A stretch of DNA of 64,000 bases, from NCBI GenBank assembly GCA_944739405.2, contig OX123182.2:66157183-66221182 (forward strand), read 5' to 3'. The notes under the pieces are model-generated. The model saw only the letters and a list, made by a program, of their open reading frames with translations. It had not been told where the DNA came from and made no database searches. Position 1 is the stretch's first letter; each line of letters starts with the position of its first letter. The position numbers and the translations under genes were made by a program. Of the stretch, positions 43,900-56,408 are shown one piece after another. This DNA comes from Euclidia mi (taxonomy: Eukaryota; Arthropoda; Insecta; Lepidoptera; Erebidae).

Positions 43900-44190
43900 G
43901 ATTTTCGTCTAGTATAATTTTTCTCTTGCAATATTAGCTGTGCTTTTGGCAGCAGTGGTTGTTTCTCCTCATGTTCTGTTTATATTTTCATCTGAATTAT
44001 TTCAATTATTCCTGATGCGTATTTCAAAATCTAAAAATGATCGCTATTGATTTTCGTCTAGTACCTATGAATTTTTGTCTTGCAATATTAGCTGTGCTTT
44101 TGGTAGCAGTGGATCTTCTTCTAATGTTCTGTATATACCTATTTTCATTTGAATTATTTCAATATTCCCTGATGCGTATTATAGAATCTT
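43900..44190 (+). repeat. Diverged tandem duplication, about 140 bp
   Basis: 43905-44030 and 44043-44190 share GATTTTCGTCTAGTA, CTTGCAATATTAGCTGTGCT, GCAGTGG, ATGTTCTGT and TGAATTATTTCAAT...CCTGATGCGTAT. Both copies keep a leucine-rich open frame, but the repeats differ by indels and there is no splice or domain support. Confidence 0.7.
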
Positions 44191-44689
44191 ACAGGATCTT
44201 TAAACAGCACCTTCTATCAAAGTTTTCAATTTATAAACGACATCGTGCGTGACTCGTTATACCAGACCAAAGGCGTACACAGCAAGGGGATTTCTACTTG
44301 CGCACGCCTTGATTAAAGCCTCTAACAAACTATGCAGCATTTCACGAGTGTGGAATACGTAGCAGTGCCGCATAAGATGTGCGCCAGATACCGGAGATGA
44401 CTAATTCGTTGTAACTGTCTATGGACGCCAGCTGCATTATTATTATGGCCTATGTTCGAGCGCAGGGTGAAGCAATTTTGTTATATTTTCGATAAATACC
44501 TACTTGTTTTCCCACGCAAAGTATGGAGTTCCGATATAGCTTAAAAATATATTTTAGCAATATCGGAACGGAATACTATCGTATTATTCGTTTTATCGGC
44601 GACAAAAGAATTGTAACGTTAATAAGGCTAATTAGCGGCAAATGTATTTCCTTTAAACTTCATTATTAAAATGTGTATTTAGACGTGCA

Positions 44690-44912
44690 TAGGGTTCCCA
44701 CCTAGAACTTAGGGTCCCAAGCCAACCTCACCTGCAAGTGGTGCACCTGCCGACCAACGGACGAGGCTCTGGCAATCAAAATATCCCGATAAGCGGCAAT
44801 AGGCTCGCCACCTATTACGTGGGATCAAAACACTGGCAAAAAGTGGGCGTTTAATATGCCTCTGCCTCCCCCTTTGAGGAAACAGGCATGGGTCTATGTA
44901 TGTATGTATGTT
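44690..44912 (+). repeat. SINE 3' body and tail
   Basis: Shares GGCAATAGGCTCGCCACCTA, TTACGTGGGATCAAAACACT, CTCTGCCTCCCCCTTTGAGG and the (TATG)n tail with the other SINEs. The head is lost or diverged. Confidence 0.68.
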
Positions 44913-45589
44913 TATTTAGACTGTTTCATCATCTCAGCCTAGACACAGTCAGTCAGAGAACTCAAGGTTCTCTTTAGGCTGTTTACACGCATCCAAATAT
45001 ACAATACATTAAACTTAACTTGATTGTGGTATTTGATTGTTGCATATTTTTTTCGCGATTTCTTCGAGCAGTCAGTAAATGACTGTTTTATTTCGGAGGC
45101 ATGTAAATTTATGCACATTATAAAATAAAGTCTTCGCTGCGTCTTGTCTATTTGTATGAGAGCCATAAACTCAAAAACGAATGAACGCCTCTTTGTCTAG
45201 TTTTTACAAATAGATAGCTTGATTGCTGAGGAAATATTTGGTTATAACTATTTAAATTTTAACGTAGGTATCTTTGTTTGTGGCGTTGTATTGGGTGAGG
45301 TCGTTGGATGTGTTTCGACTGAAACGATCATGTTGGTTGTTATTGCGTCCTCACATCATTTGTTTGTAATACGTAAGTGTCATCTAACGGCACACAACAT
45401 TCAGATTTGTTGTTGTGTAGTGCAATCGTACCTACTGTGTAAGTAGAGATCGTACGTACGTCAATACAGCACTTCAGTTTAAACTGCGATCTATCAGTTT
45501 TAATTATTTTGCTACTGTACTAATGGCGTTCTATTCTATTTTCTTGCTATTATATCGTCTTTGTATTATCTGTATTTATTATAAGTTAA
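44913..45589. other. No gene recognised
   Basis: Short open frames at 44939-45166 (minus) and 45219-45446 (plus) have no signature. Confidence 0.35.
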
Positions 45590-45599
45590 GCTAAACCTA

Positions 45600-46494
45600 T
45601 TCCAGCGAGGGGTGAGGCAGGGAGATGTCATATCGCCCAAACTGTTCACCGCTGCGCTGTAAGACGTCATCATCATCGGCATCAACATCAACGGCGAGTA
45701 CATCACTCACCTTCGATTCGCTGACGATATCATAGTCATGGCTGGGACCATGGAAGAGCTCGGCACAATGCTTGGTGGCCTCTGTAGTGTCTCCCAACAA
45801 GTAGGTCTTAAGATGAACATGGACAAGACGAAGATCATGTCTACGTCCATGTTGTACCTGCTCCTATTCAGGTTGGGAACTCTACACTTGAAGTTGTCGA
45901 CAAGTACGTTTATCCGGGACAAATGATCCAATTGGTTAGGTCCAACTTCGAGAAAGAACTCATTCGTCGAATCCAACTCGGTTGGGTGGCGTTCGGGAGT
46001 TACGGTATATCTTCACGTCCGATATCCCGCAGTGTCTCAAGACGGTAGTCTTTGACCAGTGTCTGTTGCCAGTGATAATCTACGGAGCCGAAATGTGGTC
46101 ACTAATAATCGGCATTATCGGAAGCTCAGGGTCACACACAGGGCGATGGAGAGAGCTATTTTCGGAGTTTCCCTGCGAGATCAAATCAGAAATGAGGAGA
46201 TCCGCACGCGAACCAAAGTCACCGATATACATAGCTCTCCGAATAGACAGGCTTAAGTAGCAGTGGGCAAGGCACATAGCCAGAAGAACCGATGTCCATT
46301 GGAGCAGAATGGTTCTGGAGTGGTGGCCACACACCGGACGTCGTAGCAGAGGTAGGCCCCCCGTAAGGTGGACTGACGATCTTGTTGGGTTCGCGGGCAG
46401 CAGATGGATGCGGGTGGCTCAGGATCGGCCCATGTGGAGAGCCTTGGGGGAGGCCTATGTCCAGCAGTGGACGTCTTTCGCCTGATATGATGAT
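45600..46494 (+). pseudogene. 5'-truncated RTE-like LINE with 10-bp TSD
   Basis: Begins inside the reverse transcriptase (QRGVRQGDVISPKLF). The active-site box RFADDIIVMAG is intact (about 45715), followed by VGLKMNMDKTKIM, VVDKYVYPGQMI (shifted frame), LLPVIIYGAEMW, then the tail ALGEAYVQQWTSFA and a TGATATGATGATG end. Flanking repeats GCTAAACCTA lie at 45590-45599 and 46495-46504. Frames shift at least three times. Same family as 6141-6935. Confidence 0.85.
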
Positions 46495-46504
46495 GCTAAA
46501 CCTA

Positions 46505-47699
46505 CTGATTTGATTCTAAAAAATTCATCATTTCAGGCAAAGAATGTCCACTCCTAAAAACAGGTTTCCCTCAAGGCTCCCCAAACAGACCAAAATTGAA
46601 CGACAAACATCCAAACGATTCAAGTGATCCCAAAATTACTGTAGTTCCTAAAAACGTCGATAGTGCTAATCGTGTAAATTGACTGTTCACGAAAATGAAA
46701 GAAATCATATGAGAATCATCTGACATCTTTTCATTTAACCAGTGCATCAGTATTTCAGTCGTAAACTATGCTTAATAAATTACTCCATCTACATATTTGT
46801 GTACATTGATGCACGTGCTAGACTCAGCCACTAATTGCATTCACGCGAAGTAGTTCACAATTGACGAGGCAATTAGTGATGATATTTATCGTTCGCGGAT
46901 GCAATACTGATTAACAAGAATGAATTGTATCCCAAGAGATATACGAGTTATTAATGCTACCTTCTGAATGGTATTGGAATTGTACAAAGCAATTAAGTAT
47001 TTCATATTTTCCGTTGTTATAGAGTAAATCGTAGATGTAGTACAATCTTGCTGAATAGGAGAATACTGTAACTGAAGATGTTATTCTTTTAAATATTATA
47101 AATGAAGTATTATTGTTAAAAAATAGTAATGATATGCAATGACGACAATAATTTTACACACTGATAGGGCTAGTGGTCTAGCGGGCTATGGAAACATCGC
47201 TCGCGTATTGGCTATCTTATGGCGCTGGTACACCTGAGCATTCACTTGTAACAGAACAGCGAGCATTCGCCGTTTTCTGTTTTGTCGAACCGAACATATT
47301 CACGATCATTCTAGCAAACACTCTAAATTCAAATAGTCCGTTGAATATAGAAAAATATAGAAATCGCACTACAACAGCAGTTTTACACAATATGTTTACT
47401 TCAGTTTCACTTATGAATTATTTCTAGACTAAGAGTAAGATACATAAACAAATGACGTTTCTAAATAATAAAATGCAGATTTTAATTTGAACAGGTTTAA
47501 TAAAACACACAAGTGCCTGTTCAAATTTAGATAGATAGATAAATATTTATTGTGCAAATACAGTTGGTAAAAATTAGGTATGAAAACTTAAATGTAAGTA
47601 TACAAATAGCAAATGGACAAAGGCGGCTTTATCGCAAAGTGCTCTTCCAGGCAACCTTAGGATGGACAGACTGAAAGAGACAAGTTTGATGGTGTAGTG

Positions 47700-47752
<53 letters not shown>

Positions 47753-49559
47753 ACACTAATAGTTATTTATCGATATCGAGAGTTTATCAACATTCTATTG
47801 AAATTAATTCTGAGTAAACCAAATCTAAGGATCTATTGTAAACATTATCGATGTTTTATCTGTTTCTGTTCTGTTTCATTCTGAGTAAACCCATCGCTAG
47901 TCAAGTTAAAATTAGTGACAAACTACGAAGATTCTTCCCTAGCTTAAAATCATAAGTCAAAGTGAAGTAAATATATTGGGTTTAACCGCCATTGTAGCGC
48001 AAATTCTATGTATTATCTATATTCTAAGGCTCGCCCGAATGTTCGTGAGAATGATTGCTAAATCACACTTATACGCTTTGTAAAATTCGCGAGAATGCTC
48101 TTTACAGGTGAATGCTCAAGTGTATCAGCGCCATTAGGGAGTTTAGGTATGAAGAAGGCAAATCTTGCGGTGCCGTTTTCCCCCAAGTTTCCTCAACTTT
48201 TCACTCTCTCTCATTATTCTATACGATAGATAGAGAATATATGTGCGGAATAACCTTGAACTTCTGCGAAAGGCTGGTACTGCCCCGATCGACTCCACCA
48301 CTCGATATATACATAGATATATTGATAACCTGTATTGCCTCTACCGTCCAATAACCACGCTACTGTTTAAATTTTTTTAGCTGCATCTGTCATCAGATTT
48401 CATTCAGTTCAAGGGAGTTGATCACAGCCCTTGAGATTTAGTAGTCGTAAGTATCAAAATTCGAAATCTAGTAAAAGAGCTAAGCTACGATACGCGACGC
48501 CAACGATAATTGACCACCAAGATGAAAATAAAGGAAAATGAAAACCCAACACAAAAATAAACTCTTTGTATAATTATTTCATTGACTTCACATTCTTCTG
48601 TGATCAACCACCGCATGGCATGGCGCCAAAGGATCCCAGCCAGCCATTCGAGACTTTTAATGTCTGCAAAATGTAGCTCGAGACTTTTTACCCCATCCAT
48701 ATTTAATAACAGTTTTTCTTACTTTCTTATTTAACCGTATAAACGAGTTATTTCCAACCTGCTTGGTTGGAAATAACTTGAATGAGCTAAATGTACCCAC
48801 GTTTTCATTCAATTTAGAAGGTAGACTGTCCTGAAAATATATTTATTTCAAGCTTTAAGCTTTTCTGCAGAAGCCTGATTGCTTTTCTTCGTTCTAAAAT
48901 AATATGTTGTAACTTAATTAATAAATTGCTACCTATTGCGGTTTGATAATTAAAATATGTTTCTTAGAAACACATGTTTCTGGGCCTCCGGCTTCATTAA
49001 TGACGTTTACATCGCGAACAAAATGACTGTGATCGTAATTATCAATAGGCATATTTTGAGCGTTGAGCGCTATTTGGGACGCAGTCATCAATTATAAGAA
49101 TTATAAGGGTATATCATACGTTTTTGTCAAGAATCACCTATTTAACAGCTTGCAAGGGCACGTATCGATAGTTAAAATTTAGCATAAGATCTGGTGGCGT
49201 CGTGTGTCGGGTCATCCCTGTCCCTCTAATATGGCGAGAGGGATGATGGCTGGCACATGCGTCATACTCGTGAACGGGTGCTACTTGCGATGACTGGTCG
49301 ATGACGGTCTTGCGGGCTGGTATTAGATTTTAATATTTAACTGCATCATTTCCATCATGGTTCTGATCACTTTCGCGGATTGCCTGCATTATTAGGTATA
49401 TATAATGTAAGTGGATGCTCCTGTTTCACCATGTCTATTCTGAGAAGGCTAACCAAAAGTATTATGCTTGAGTATTATGATGTACAGTAAATATATACAA
49501 GTGATATAGAAGGTGTAACAGTTGCAGCACCTTACAAAATGTAAATTGTGTATTATGCA
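46505..49559. other. About 3 kb without recognisable genes
   Basis: AT-rich. It contains the (AT)n run at 47702-47751 and a 14-bp-arm hairpin AGTTATTTCCAACC at 48746-48778. Open frames (47188-47427, 48112-48354, 48485-48700 minus) have no domains or splice support. Confidence 0.4.
47702..47751. repeat. (AT)n microsatellite
   Basis: About 25 uninterrupted AT dinucleotides. Confidence 0.95.
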
Positions 49560-49795
49560 AAACCTGGCGATGAAAAAGAGTGCCCGTGAGTTTTATTGCC
49601 CGTTCTTTCTCATGGTTCTACCTATTGCTTTGCGAACGTGGCAGTAAATGTAAATGTAGAAGCATACAGTAATAATGTTTTAAATTTGAGTATAAGTAAT
49701 TATTTTATAAATTTATTATTTTGACGTTCATAAGCGTCACATTGTGACCCAAATGAATAAAGGATTTTGAATTTGAATTTGAATTTACCACATGT
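49560..49795 (+). repeat. Retroposon 3' end with (GAATTT)n tail
   Basis: GACGTTCATAAGCGTCACAT, then AATGAATAAAGGATTTTGAA and repeated GAATTT. This is the usual 3' end of a lepidopteran non-LTR retroposon. The 5' limit is unclear. Confidence 0.6.
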
Positions 49796-50168
49796 TGTCA
49801 ATTAATCCGATTAATTCTGGTGATCGAAATGAGCAAGACAAAGATAAATTTATTTGTCTCAACATGTGTACCATCAGGTGTTAGGGCTTTGTAGTATCAA
49901 CATGCTATATCTGGTCAGACTTGCAAATATAATGTAAGAAATATTATTATGGATCCAATTAAATTATCATCATGTCAATTTCGTGGTATGAAAATATTAA
50001 TATTATATTATACTAAATTGGCAAATAATATAGTAATTAATTAATAATATGCAATGTCAAATAATAATAGAAAGAAAATTCAATAATCATGTCATATTAG
50101 ATCCTGATAACATAATTTCAAGTCAAAGATGTCAAGATTAATTACAGAAGATTATCACATAAAAAAAC

Positions 50169-50303
50169 GCTCGACCGAAAAGTGAGTGGCCAGCCTGCCC
50201 TCAGCGTCCACGCAATCTCCCATCCATGGCCGGTACGTCACCGGAATACGTCATCATGACGCTACTTGGCCCCGCCTCCTCGCCGGAAATCCGTAACACG
50301 GCC
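50169..50303 (-). repeat. Partial 3' LTR of the gypsy element
   Basis: It lacks about 12 bases (GGGGCCTCCGGA region) present in the 5' copy and stops matching after GAGCG, where a T-run follows on the minus strand. Confidence 0.65.
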
Positions 50304-50578
50304 TCTCCTGACACTGCGGCGTCCTCGACCGCTTCATCAGGGGTAGCCTCACTGTCCTCTCGAACCTCTTGGGCACCAGTGGGATCATCAGATTCTGAAA
50401 CGTGACACCATTTGAGTAAAATTGTAAGACAGCTAAAGCGTCTCGAGTTTTATGTAGATAGCCTTGGGTTGAGACAGCATGCGTGCACTCATACCGTCGC
50501 AACGAAGGCCATCACCCATTCTAAATTGCAAAAGAAATCGCGCAGCAGCAGATTCCGGATTCCGCTGCTGTGCCACAT

Positions 50579-50833
50579 AACAAAAGCATTCAGTTTGTTA
50601 ATGCAATTGCTATGCCCCGTGACAGAGGCACACAAGTTCGCATATCACGACTCCTCGGTACATAACCTAGGCACCCAAGTTCGCATGTTATGACCGCCCT
50701 ACTACTCGCATTACGAAAGCATTCAATTGTTAGATGCAATCGTTATGCCCCGCTATAGAAGCACACAAGTTGGCTTATCGCGACTCCTCAGCACATAACA
50801 TAGGCACACAAGTTCGCATATTATGGCTGCCGT
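50579..50833 (-). repeat. Diverged direct repeat in the gypsy 3' untranslated region
   Basis: 50579-50700 and 50715-50833 share AAAGCATTCA, TATGCCCCG, GCACACAAGTT, CGACTCCTC and AAGTTCGCAT...TTATG blocks. Unit about 120 bp. Function unknown. Confidence 0.7.
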
Positions 50834-50971
50834 GACAACCCGTGTCACATGTGACATTGAACACCATCAGTGTTACAACACCACCCAGTTTGCTTTTATT
50901 ACTTGCTTGACTCACACAGCCAGCGACAATAGTCTATTCACAGACTCACAAACTTAAAACTTGCTCGTCTC

Positions 50972-53593
50972 TCATAACCAGCAACAGTAGTCTATTAACA
51001 TAATAGACTCACCGACATCAAAGAAGGCCGCACACGCCTCCGGCGTCCATTCGCCGCGCCACTGAACTATATGCTCAGCTGCCGCCTGCGTTTTCTTGCC
51101 GTACGAGCCAGCTAAAAGCTCCAACTCGTAGCGATGATGCCCGAGGTCTGCAACGACCCGATAAGGGCCTCGCATACCAGAGTCCAGGTTGCCGGAGCAT
51201 TGTGCGGTCTTGCCCACGAAAACCAGGTCACCAATAGTGTAGGTGCGAGGTTCCCGACGCGTTGCATTAACACGTTCGTCTTGTCGCTGCTGGTTGCTTG
51301 CCAGCAGTTCTGATGTTCTTTGTCTGCGAAGCATGGACATCGCTTCTCAATAATTTGAGCATCATTCAAAGCCACATCTCTTACTAATGACCTTAGTACA
51401 GGCGTAGTGCCCTCAATTCCAGTCAAGAGGTGAAGAGGAGCTACCTGAGTAGTTGATTGTTTGGTAATATTTATTGTCAATTGTATCTTCAACAAGGCTT
51501 GGGACCAACTAGTACCTTTGACATTTACTTCAACTCTCAGCATGTTTAAAACAGTGCGGCAGTAGCGCTAAACCTGGCCATTTTCACAATGCATTCCAGG
51601 TGTTATTGAGTGTGTGGAACATCCCAGACTGGCCACCCAATCTTGAAAACTAGAACTTTCAAACATTCTCCCCTGGTCAGTTACAATTAATGATGGGGTA
51701 CCGAACAGAGATAATGCATTTGTAAACACTCGTTTTAGTTCGTCTGTGTCTTGTCGGTGTAAAGGGTATAAAAGACAAAACTTTGTAAATGCATCTATCA
51801 GTAATAGAATATATTTGAAGCCCCTAGACTCCACAAGAGGGCCAAGGGTGTCCATATGGATTGTGGCAAACGGGACGTCTGGTTTTGTCCACGATTGAAT
51901 GGGTAAATGCGGAGCTCGGGGCACTTTTTTATGAGATACACAAACAATGCAGTGGGTTATGTATTTTTTAACAAACTGTCTCAAACTAGGAAACCAGAAA
52001 TGACGGAGGATCAACTCAGTTGTTTTATCAATGCCAATGTGTTCATGATCATCATGAAACACACGGAGAAGGCTAAGCCTGAACTCTTTTGGGATAAAAC
52101 ACAAAAGGCGCGTTTGTTCCCCAGTGGGACTATATTTATAGTACAAGAGGTTGTTCTTAATAACGTAACGCGTAGCATCCATCTGACCATCCCTCAATTT
52201 TCCCATCAGATCTTGAGTTTCAGAATCGGCAGTCAGTGCAATTTGTGCCCAATTGGTTGGTTTACGTATATGAAATACATTGCACGGATTACGGCTGAGA
52301 AAATCTGCATGTTGCATCAGAGTGCCTTTTCTGTACTCAATAGTGTACCGAAAATCTTGCAAATACACCCACCATCTAGCAACTCGGGGTACTAAGTCCT
52401 TTTTTCGCTCAGTTAGTTTAAGCGAATTGCAATCCGTCACTATTTTAAAGTCTATGCCGATAAGATAGTGGCGGAAGTGCTGTAATGCTTTTACGATCGC
52501 CAGAGTTTCGAGCTCGTAACTGTGATACTTTGACTCTGCCCCATGTGTAGCCCTACTAAAATACTCGACTACACGTTTATGTTTACCGTCATGTAGCTGA
52601 AATAACACAGCCCCGAAACCAATGGCGCTGGCATCTGTGTGTAATACAGTGGGCAGTTTTGGGTCAAATATTGCTAGTACGGGTTCTTCGGTCAAGCAAC
52701 TAATGATATAATCGCGAGCCGTAGTTTGCTCGTCACCCCAAATAAACGGGTGTCCGTTTTTTGTGAGTCTAGCAATACAGGCAGTTTTTACAGCATAATT
52801 AGCGATATATCGTCTGAAATACCCCGCAAGTCCCAGGAATTGACGCACTTGCTTCACATTCGTAGGCTTCGGTGACTTAACTAAAGCCTCCACTTTTCTA
52901 GGACTCGGCCGTACCTGACCCTGACTAATGAGTCTCCCTAGGTATTCTACTTCGACTTCGAGAAAGGCGCACTTTCGCAAATTTATCGAGAACCCTGCCT
53001 TCGTGAGTGTGCTAAGCACGTGTCGTAACATATCGAGACCCTCACTTGTAGAGTCAGATAGAACCAATACGTCATCGATATAATTGAGTACTTTCCCGGT
53101 ATCAATCAATGACTTCAAAGTCTTAGAAATTATTCTCTGGTAAACTACAGGGGCGTTTGTCACCATATGACCCATATGGCATTTCCAGATAGTCGAAATG
53201 ACCATCTGGCGTGACAAAAGCAGTTTCACTGATGGAGTCATCGTCACTCATAGGAATCTGGTGGAAACCAGTCACCATATCTAAACTGGAGAAGAATTTA
53301 CTGCTACCAAACTTGTCGATATGATCGTCGATCAAAGGCAATGGAAATCTGTCCTTTATTGTTATAGCATTGAGGGCTCGGTAGTCGACGCACATCCTAT
53401 CAGACCCGTCCCTCTTCTTAACTAGTATGATAGGACTCGCGTATTCTGACTGTGACTCACGGATAATACCTTTACCGAGAAGTTCGTTTACAATGTCGCG
53501 AACCCTTAACTTTTCGTCAGCGGAAAGCTTGTAAGGCCTATAGTGCACCGGTGTTAACTGTTGACGTAGCAGTCCCCATAACGAAAGAATCAC
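50972..53593 (-). pseudogene. Gypsy reverse transcriptase, RNase H, integrase
   Basis: Motifs in order: YASPIILVKKRDGSDRMCVD, LDMVTGFHQIPM, active site YIDDVLVL (about 53080), RNase H TDASAIGFGAVLF, an integrase HHCC zinc site (HEHIGID...CIVC), catalytic MDTLGPL and VTDQGRMF, then NGQV followed by TAG (51568-51570) where the third catalytic residue, a Glu, is expected. The C-terminus has a MRGPYRVVADLGHHRYELE block (GPY/F type). Frame breaks: near 53545, and a small ATATGG-type duplication near 53160-53180 in the RT. The enzyme would copy and integrate the element; as read it cannot. Confidence 0.88.
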
Positions 53594-54020
53594 AAAATTC
53601 GTTGATAAGTGAGAATAGATGCTCCCTATCTTTGCCCAATAAAGGTGTCCTTACTAAACTAACATCAATAAGTTGTACAGTTGAGGCATTACCCACTCGT
53701 ATCAATTGTTGTACCTCACTAGTACGAATATAAGCTACACCTTTCCGGTTAAGGACGTCCGTACCTATCAATATCGGGGCACTTATACATTCGGAAGTTA
53801 CTATGAACAAGTCGACTTCTAGCGATATATCAGGGAATTCTATAACTTTAGTTACGTAACTAGTACATTCTATTTCCTGACTTCCAATTCCACGCATGAC
53901 GCGAAAGGTTGGATTTCTATTGGCGGTAATGTGCTTAAGAACCGAACTGGAAATCAAGGAAACATCTGAACCACTATCTATCAACACATTGACTGGCACT
54001 TGGTCGATTACTGCTGTCAT
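53538..54020 (-). pseudogene. Gypsy aspartic protease region
   Basis: NVLIDSGSDVSLISSSVL gives the DSG catalytic motif. ILIGTDVL follows about 70 residues later, as in retropepsins. In the same frame as gag across a single TAG (54120-54122), then shifted against the reverse transcriptase. Confidence 0.82.
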
Positions 54021-54119
54021 AATGTTACATTGTTGAGGGTTAATTAATTTTTGGCAAAAATTTACCTCACTCGATTTTTTATTAGTTTCAATACGCTGTT
54101 TGACAAAGCAGTATTCCTC

Positions 54120-55075
54120 CTAGTGCCCGGTTTTCTTACAAAACGTACATGATTTAGATAATTTGTTCGGATTTGAAGTGTTTCCACTCGATCCATTGGT
54201 GTTCTTCGACCTTTTTGGACAATTATCCTTCCTATGGCCCATGCCATCACAATTGAAACACTTCAAATCAGACTTAGAAGTCCCACGCTTATATGCGTTT
54301 GAGCGAGTACCATAATTTGACAAACGATTATGATTGTGGGTATTACGAAAATCGGATTTAGGCTTCGTGTACACTGACAAAAATTTCACTAGGTGATTAG
54401 GTTGCAATTTAGCATTACTCGCAGCGGCTTTCACTTGAGGGTCACTTATGTCTCTTATAACAATTGCAGTCTTTAAATCGTCAGACAGGCCCGTAACAAT
54501 ATTTAATCGCAACAACGACTTGCGAGCGTATTCGGCATAGGAAGCGAAATTTTTACTATCAGTGCACATTACTTCAAATATAATGCTAGCAACATCGATG
54601 CTTCGTGGGCAGAGTGAACGAAATTCGGTTTTGAAATTGGACCAGAATCGATCGGCCGTAACCCACTCATTAAGCCATGTACGAGCGTTACCCTTCAGGC
54701 AACTACCTATACGCGATAGGCACTCGCGATCGTCCCAACGGTTAGACACACGGCCACGATCCACCTCTGCACACCAAACATCAAAGTCGTGAATACTTGG
54801 ATCAAAATTGGAAATGTAGTAATGGTTGGATCTTACTTGCAATAGGGATGACAATGCGCCAACGATCCTGTCCGTCGGCTTGGAGCGCCCGTCACCTCCT
54901 CTACGGCAGCGGACGTGGTGGTATTTGACTCCGCACTTGATGCAGGCACCGGCGGCGGTGGCAACGGCGGCGGCGGCGTGTGACACTCGCGTGGCAGGCG
55001 CGGCGTCGAGTTGGCAGTAGATGGACTCGATAATCTGTTCTCAATCGCATTTAATCTACTAAGAATCACGTCCAA
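54120..55075 (-). pseudogene. Gypsy gag with zinc knuckles
   Basis: The N-terminal part starts MDVILSRLNAIENRL (coiled-coil-like), then a proline-rich run, with a frame change near 54850. The core reads SNFDPSIHDFDVWCAEVD and WLNEWVTADRFWSNFKTEFR. It has one complete zinc knuckle CFNCDGMGHRKDNC and a second, CTFCKKTGH, cut by TAG before its last Cys (EEYC lies just beyond). RNA-binding capsid protein of the element. Confidence 0.85.
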
Positions 55076-55479
55076 TGCCTGATTACGAAACTTTGCCCGA
55101 CAGCCGGGCGATCTTAAAATAAGTTTTAATGACCACGAAAGTTTAAATTCCTATATTGTCACGTCGCCGTCTATCCGTACCATCGCGACGGTCGCGCGAC
55201 CGGTACCTACGCGTTTCGTTACTATTACTCCGACTACGACTACGACTACGATAACTTTCTTTTGAACTGTGTCTAGGCATAATCAAAATGAATCTTACTA
55301 CTTAGATCTATGTTGAAATGTTAACGCGTAACGAGGTTGATATACGGCTACCGCACAGAAATTTAACAAACAGCAAGAGAAAAAAAAAATCAAATGTAGG
55401 TAGTAAGTTTAAATTTAAACCGGCTCTAATCTAGACCCGTTAGCGGAAGGCTTAGTGGTCCAAATCCCACTTCTGATAT

Positions 55480-55766
55480 AATAAACCAGAAGTGGAATAT
55501 ATTAAAAAAAGAAACAAAGTAAACCTGACAATTTTAATACCACGACATAACAATTTTACAATATACCTAACCAAAGCACTTTACAATAAACTTATAGTCT
55601 GACACGTCTATCATGTCTAACGCTCGACCGAAAAGTGAGTGGCCAGCCTGCCCTCAGCGTCCACGCAATCTCCCCTCTCCGGAGGCCCCTCCACGACCGG
55701 TACGTCACCGGCATACGTCATCATGACGCTACTTGACCCCGCCTCCTCGCCGGAAATCCGTAACAG
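55480..55766 (-). repeat. Putative 5' LTR of the gypsy element
   Basis: Starts TGTTACGG at 55766. The inner end cannot be fixed because the other LTR is truncated; the limit given is a guess from the TGG-containing stretch near 55470-55485. Sequence between 55076 and 55480 is untranslated leader. Confidence 0.5.
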
Positions 55767-56408
55767 TAGGTTAACATTAAGGTTCTTATATTGGGTAGAT
55801 ACATTGTTGTATATTTTGGGCGCCATGCAAAAAATACTTTGCCCAAAAGCGCTGTCTTTGCGGCGTGCATACACAGTTTATGATTATCACGACGGTTGCT
55901 GATAGTAACATCAGATAATTTATTAAATAGTTGTGGGTTTGTTTTCACAAATACTGTTGTTTCGTATAGATATGTATAAAGATGGAAGCGTTAAGATTTT
56001 ATATTTTTGAAAGTATGGTTTGAGGCTATCCGTGATTCGAAGGCCAGACGTGGCTCTGATACACTGCTTTTGGAGTTTGAAGGCCACATCCTTATCGACT
56101 GAATTGCCCCAGAATATAATTCCATATATAAGTATGGATTCGACAAGGCCATGGTATGCTGAAAGTAAGGCAGTTGTATTAACCATCGGAGCAAGCTTAC
56201 ATAGAGTATAAGTTTGGCTACTTAGTTTTTTCGATAAATGTAAGATATTCCAGTTCAGTTTGCTATCTATAAAAAGACCCAGAAACTTAGTGCTGTCAAC
56301 TTCATCTATATTTGTTCATTTGTACTTAATACGAAGTAGGTTACGTTGCGAAGTTTTTGACCAAAATGCATAATTTGCGTTTTGCCTATATTAATTTTTA
56401 GATTATTA
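55767..56408 (-). pseudogene. Jockey-like LINE, reverse transcriptase C-terminal part
   Basis: Minus strand: NLKINIGKTQIMHFGQK, then (shifted) FLGLFIDSKLNW-like remnants, MVNTTALLSAYHGLVESILI and YGIIFWGNSVDKDVAFKLQK, then YLPNIRTL. It continues the reading at 60342 (IIKWMDN), from which it is separated by inserted elements, and is itself cut by the gypsy insertion at 55766. Confidence 0.75.

Larger units (their letters stand above)
50169..55766 (-). mobile_element. Ty3/gypsy LTR retrotransposon, broken
   Basis: Order on the minus strand: putative 5' LTR start (TGTTACGGATTTCCGGCGAG at 55766), leader, gag (55075-54120), protease, reverse transcriptase, RNase H, integrase (to 50972), a 670-bp 3' untranslated part, purine tract CAGGAGAGGCCG, then a second LTR start at about 50302. 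The two LTRs match only over about 135 bp (55766-55620 against 50302-50169), then diverge, so at least one is truncated. The 5' side is inserted in a jockey-like LINE. Integrase downstream of RNase H is diagnostic of Ty3/gypsy. Confidence 0.88.

Noticed and set aside
50972..55075. Endogenous virus with envelope gene
   Set aside because: No open frame after integrase resembles an envelope; it is a gag-pol-only gypsy element.
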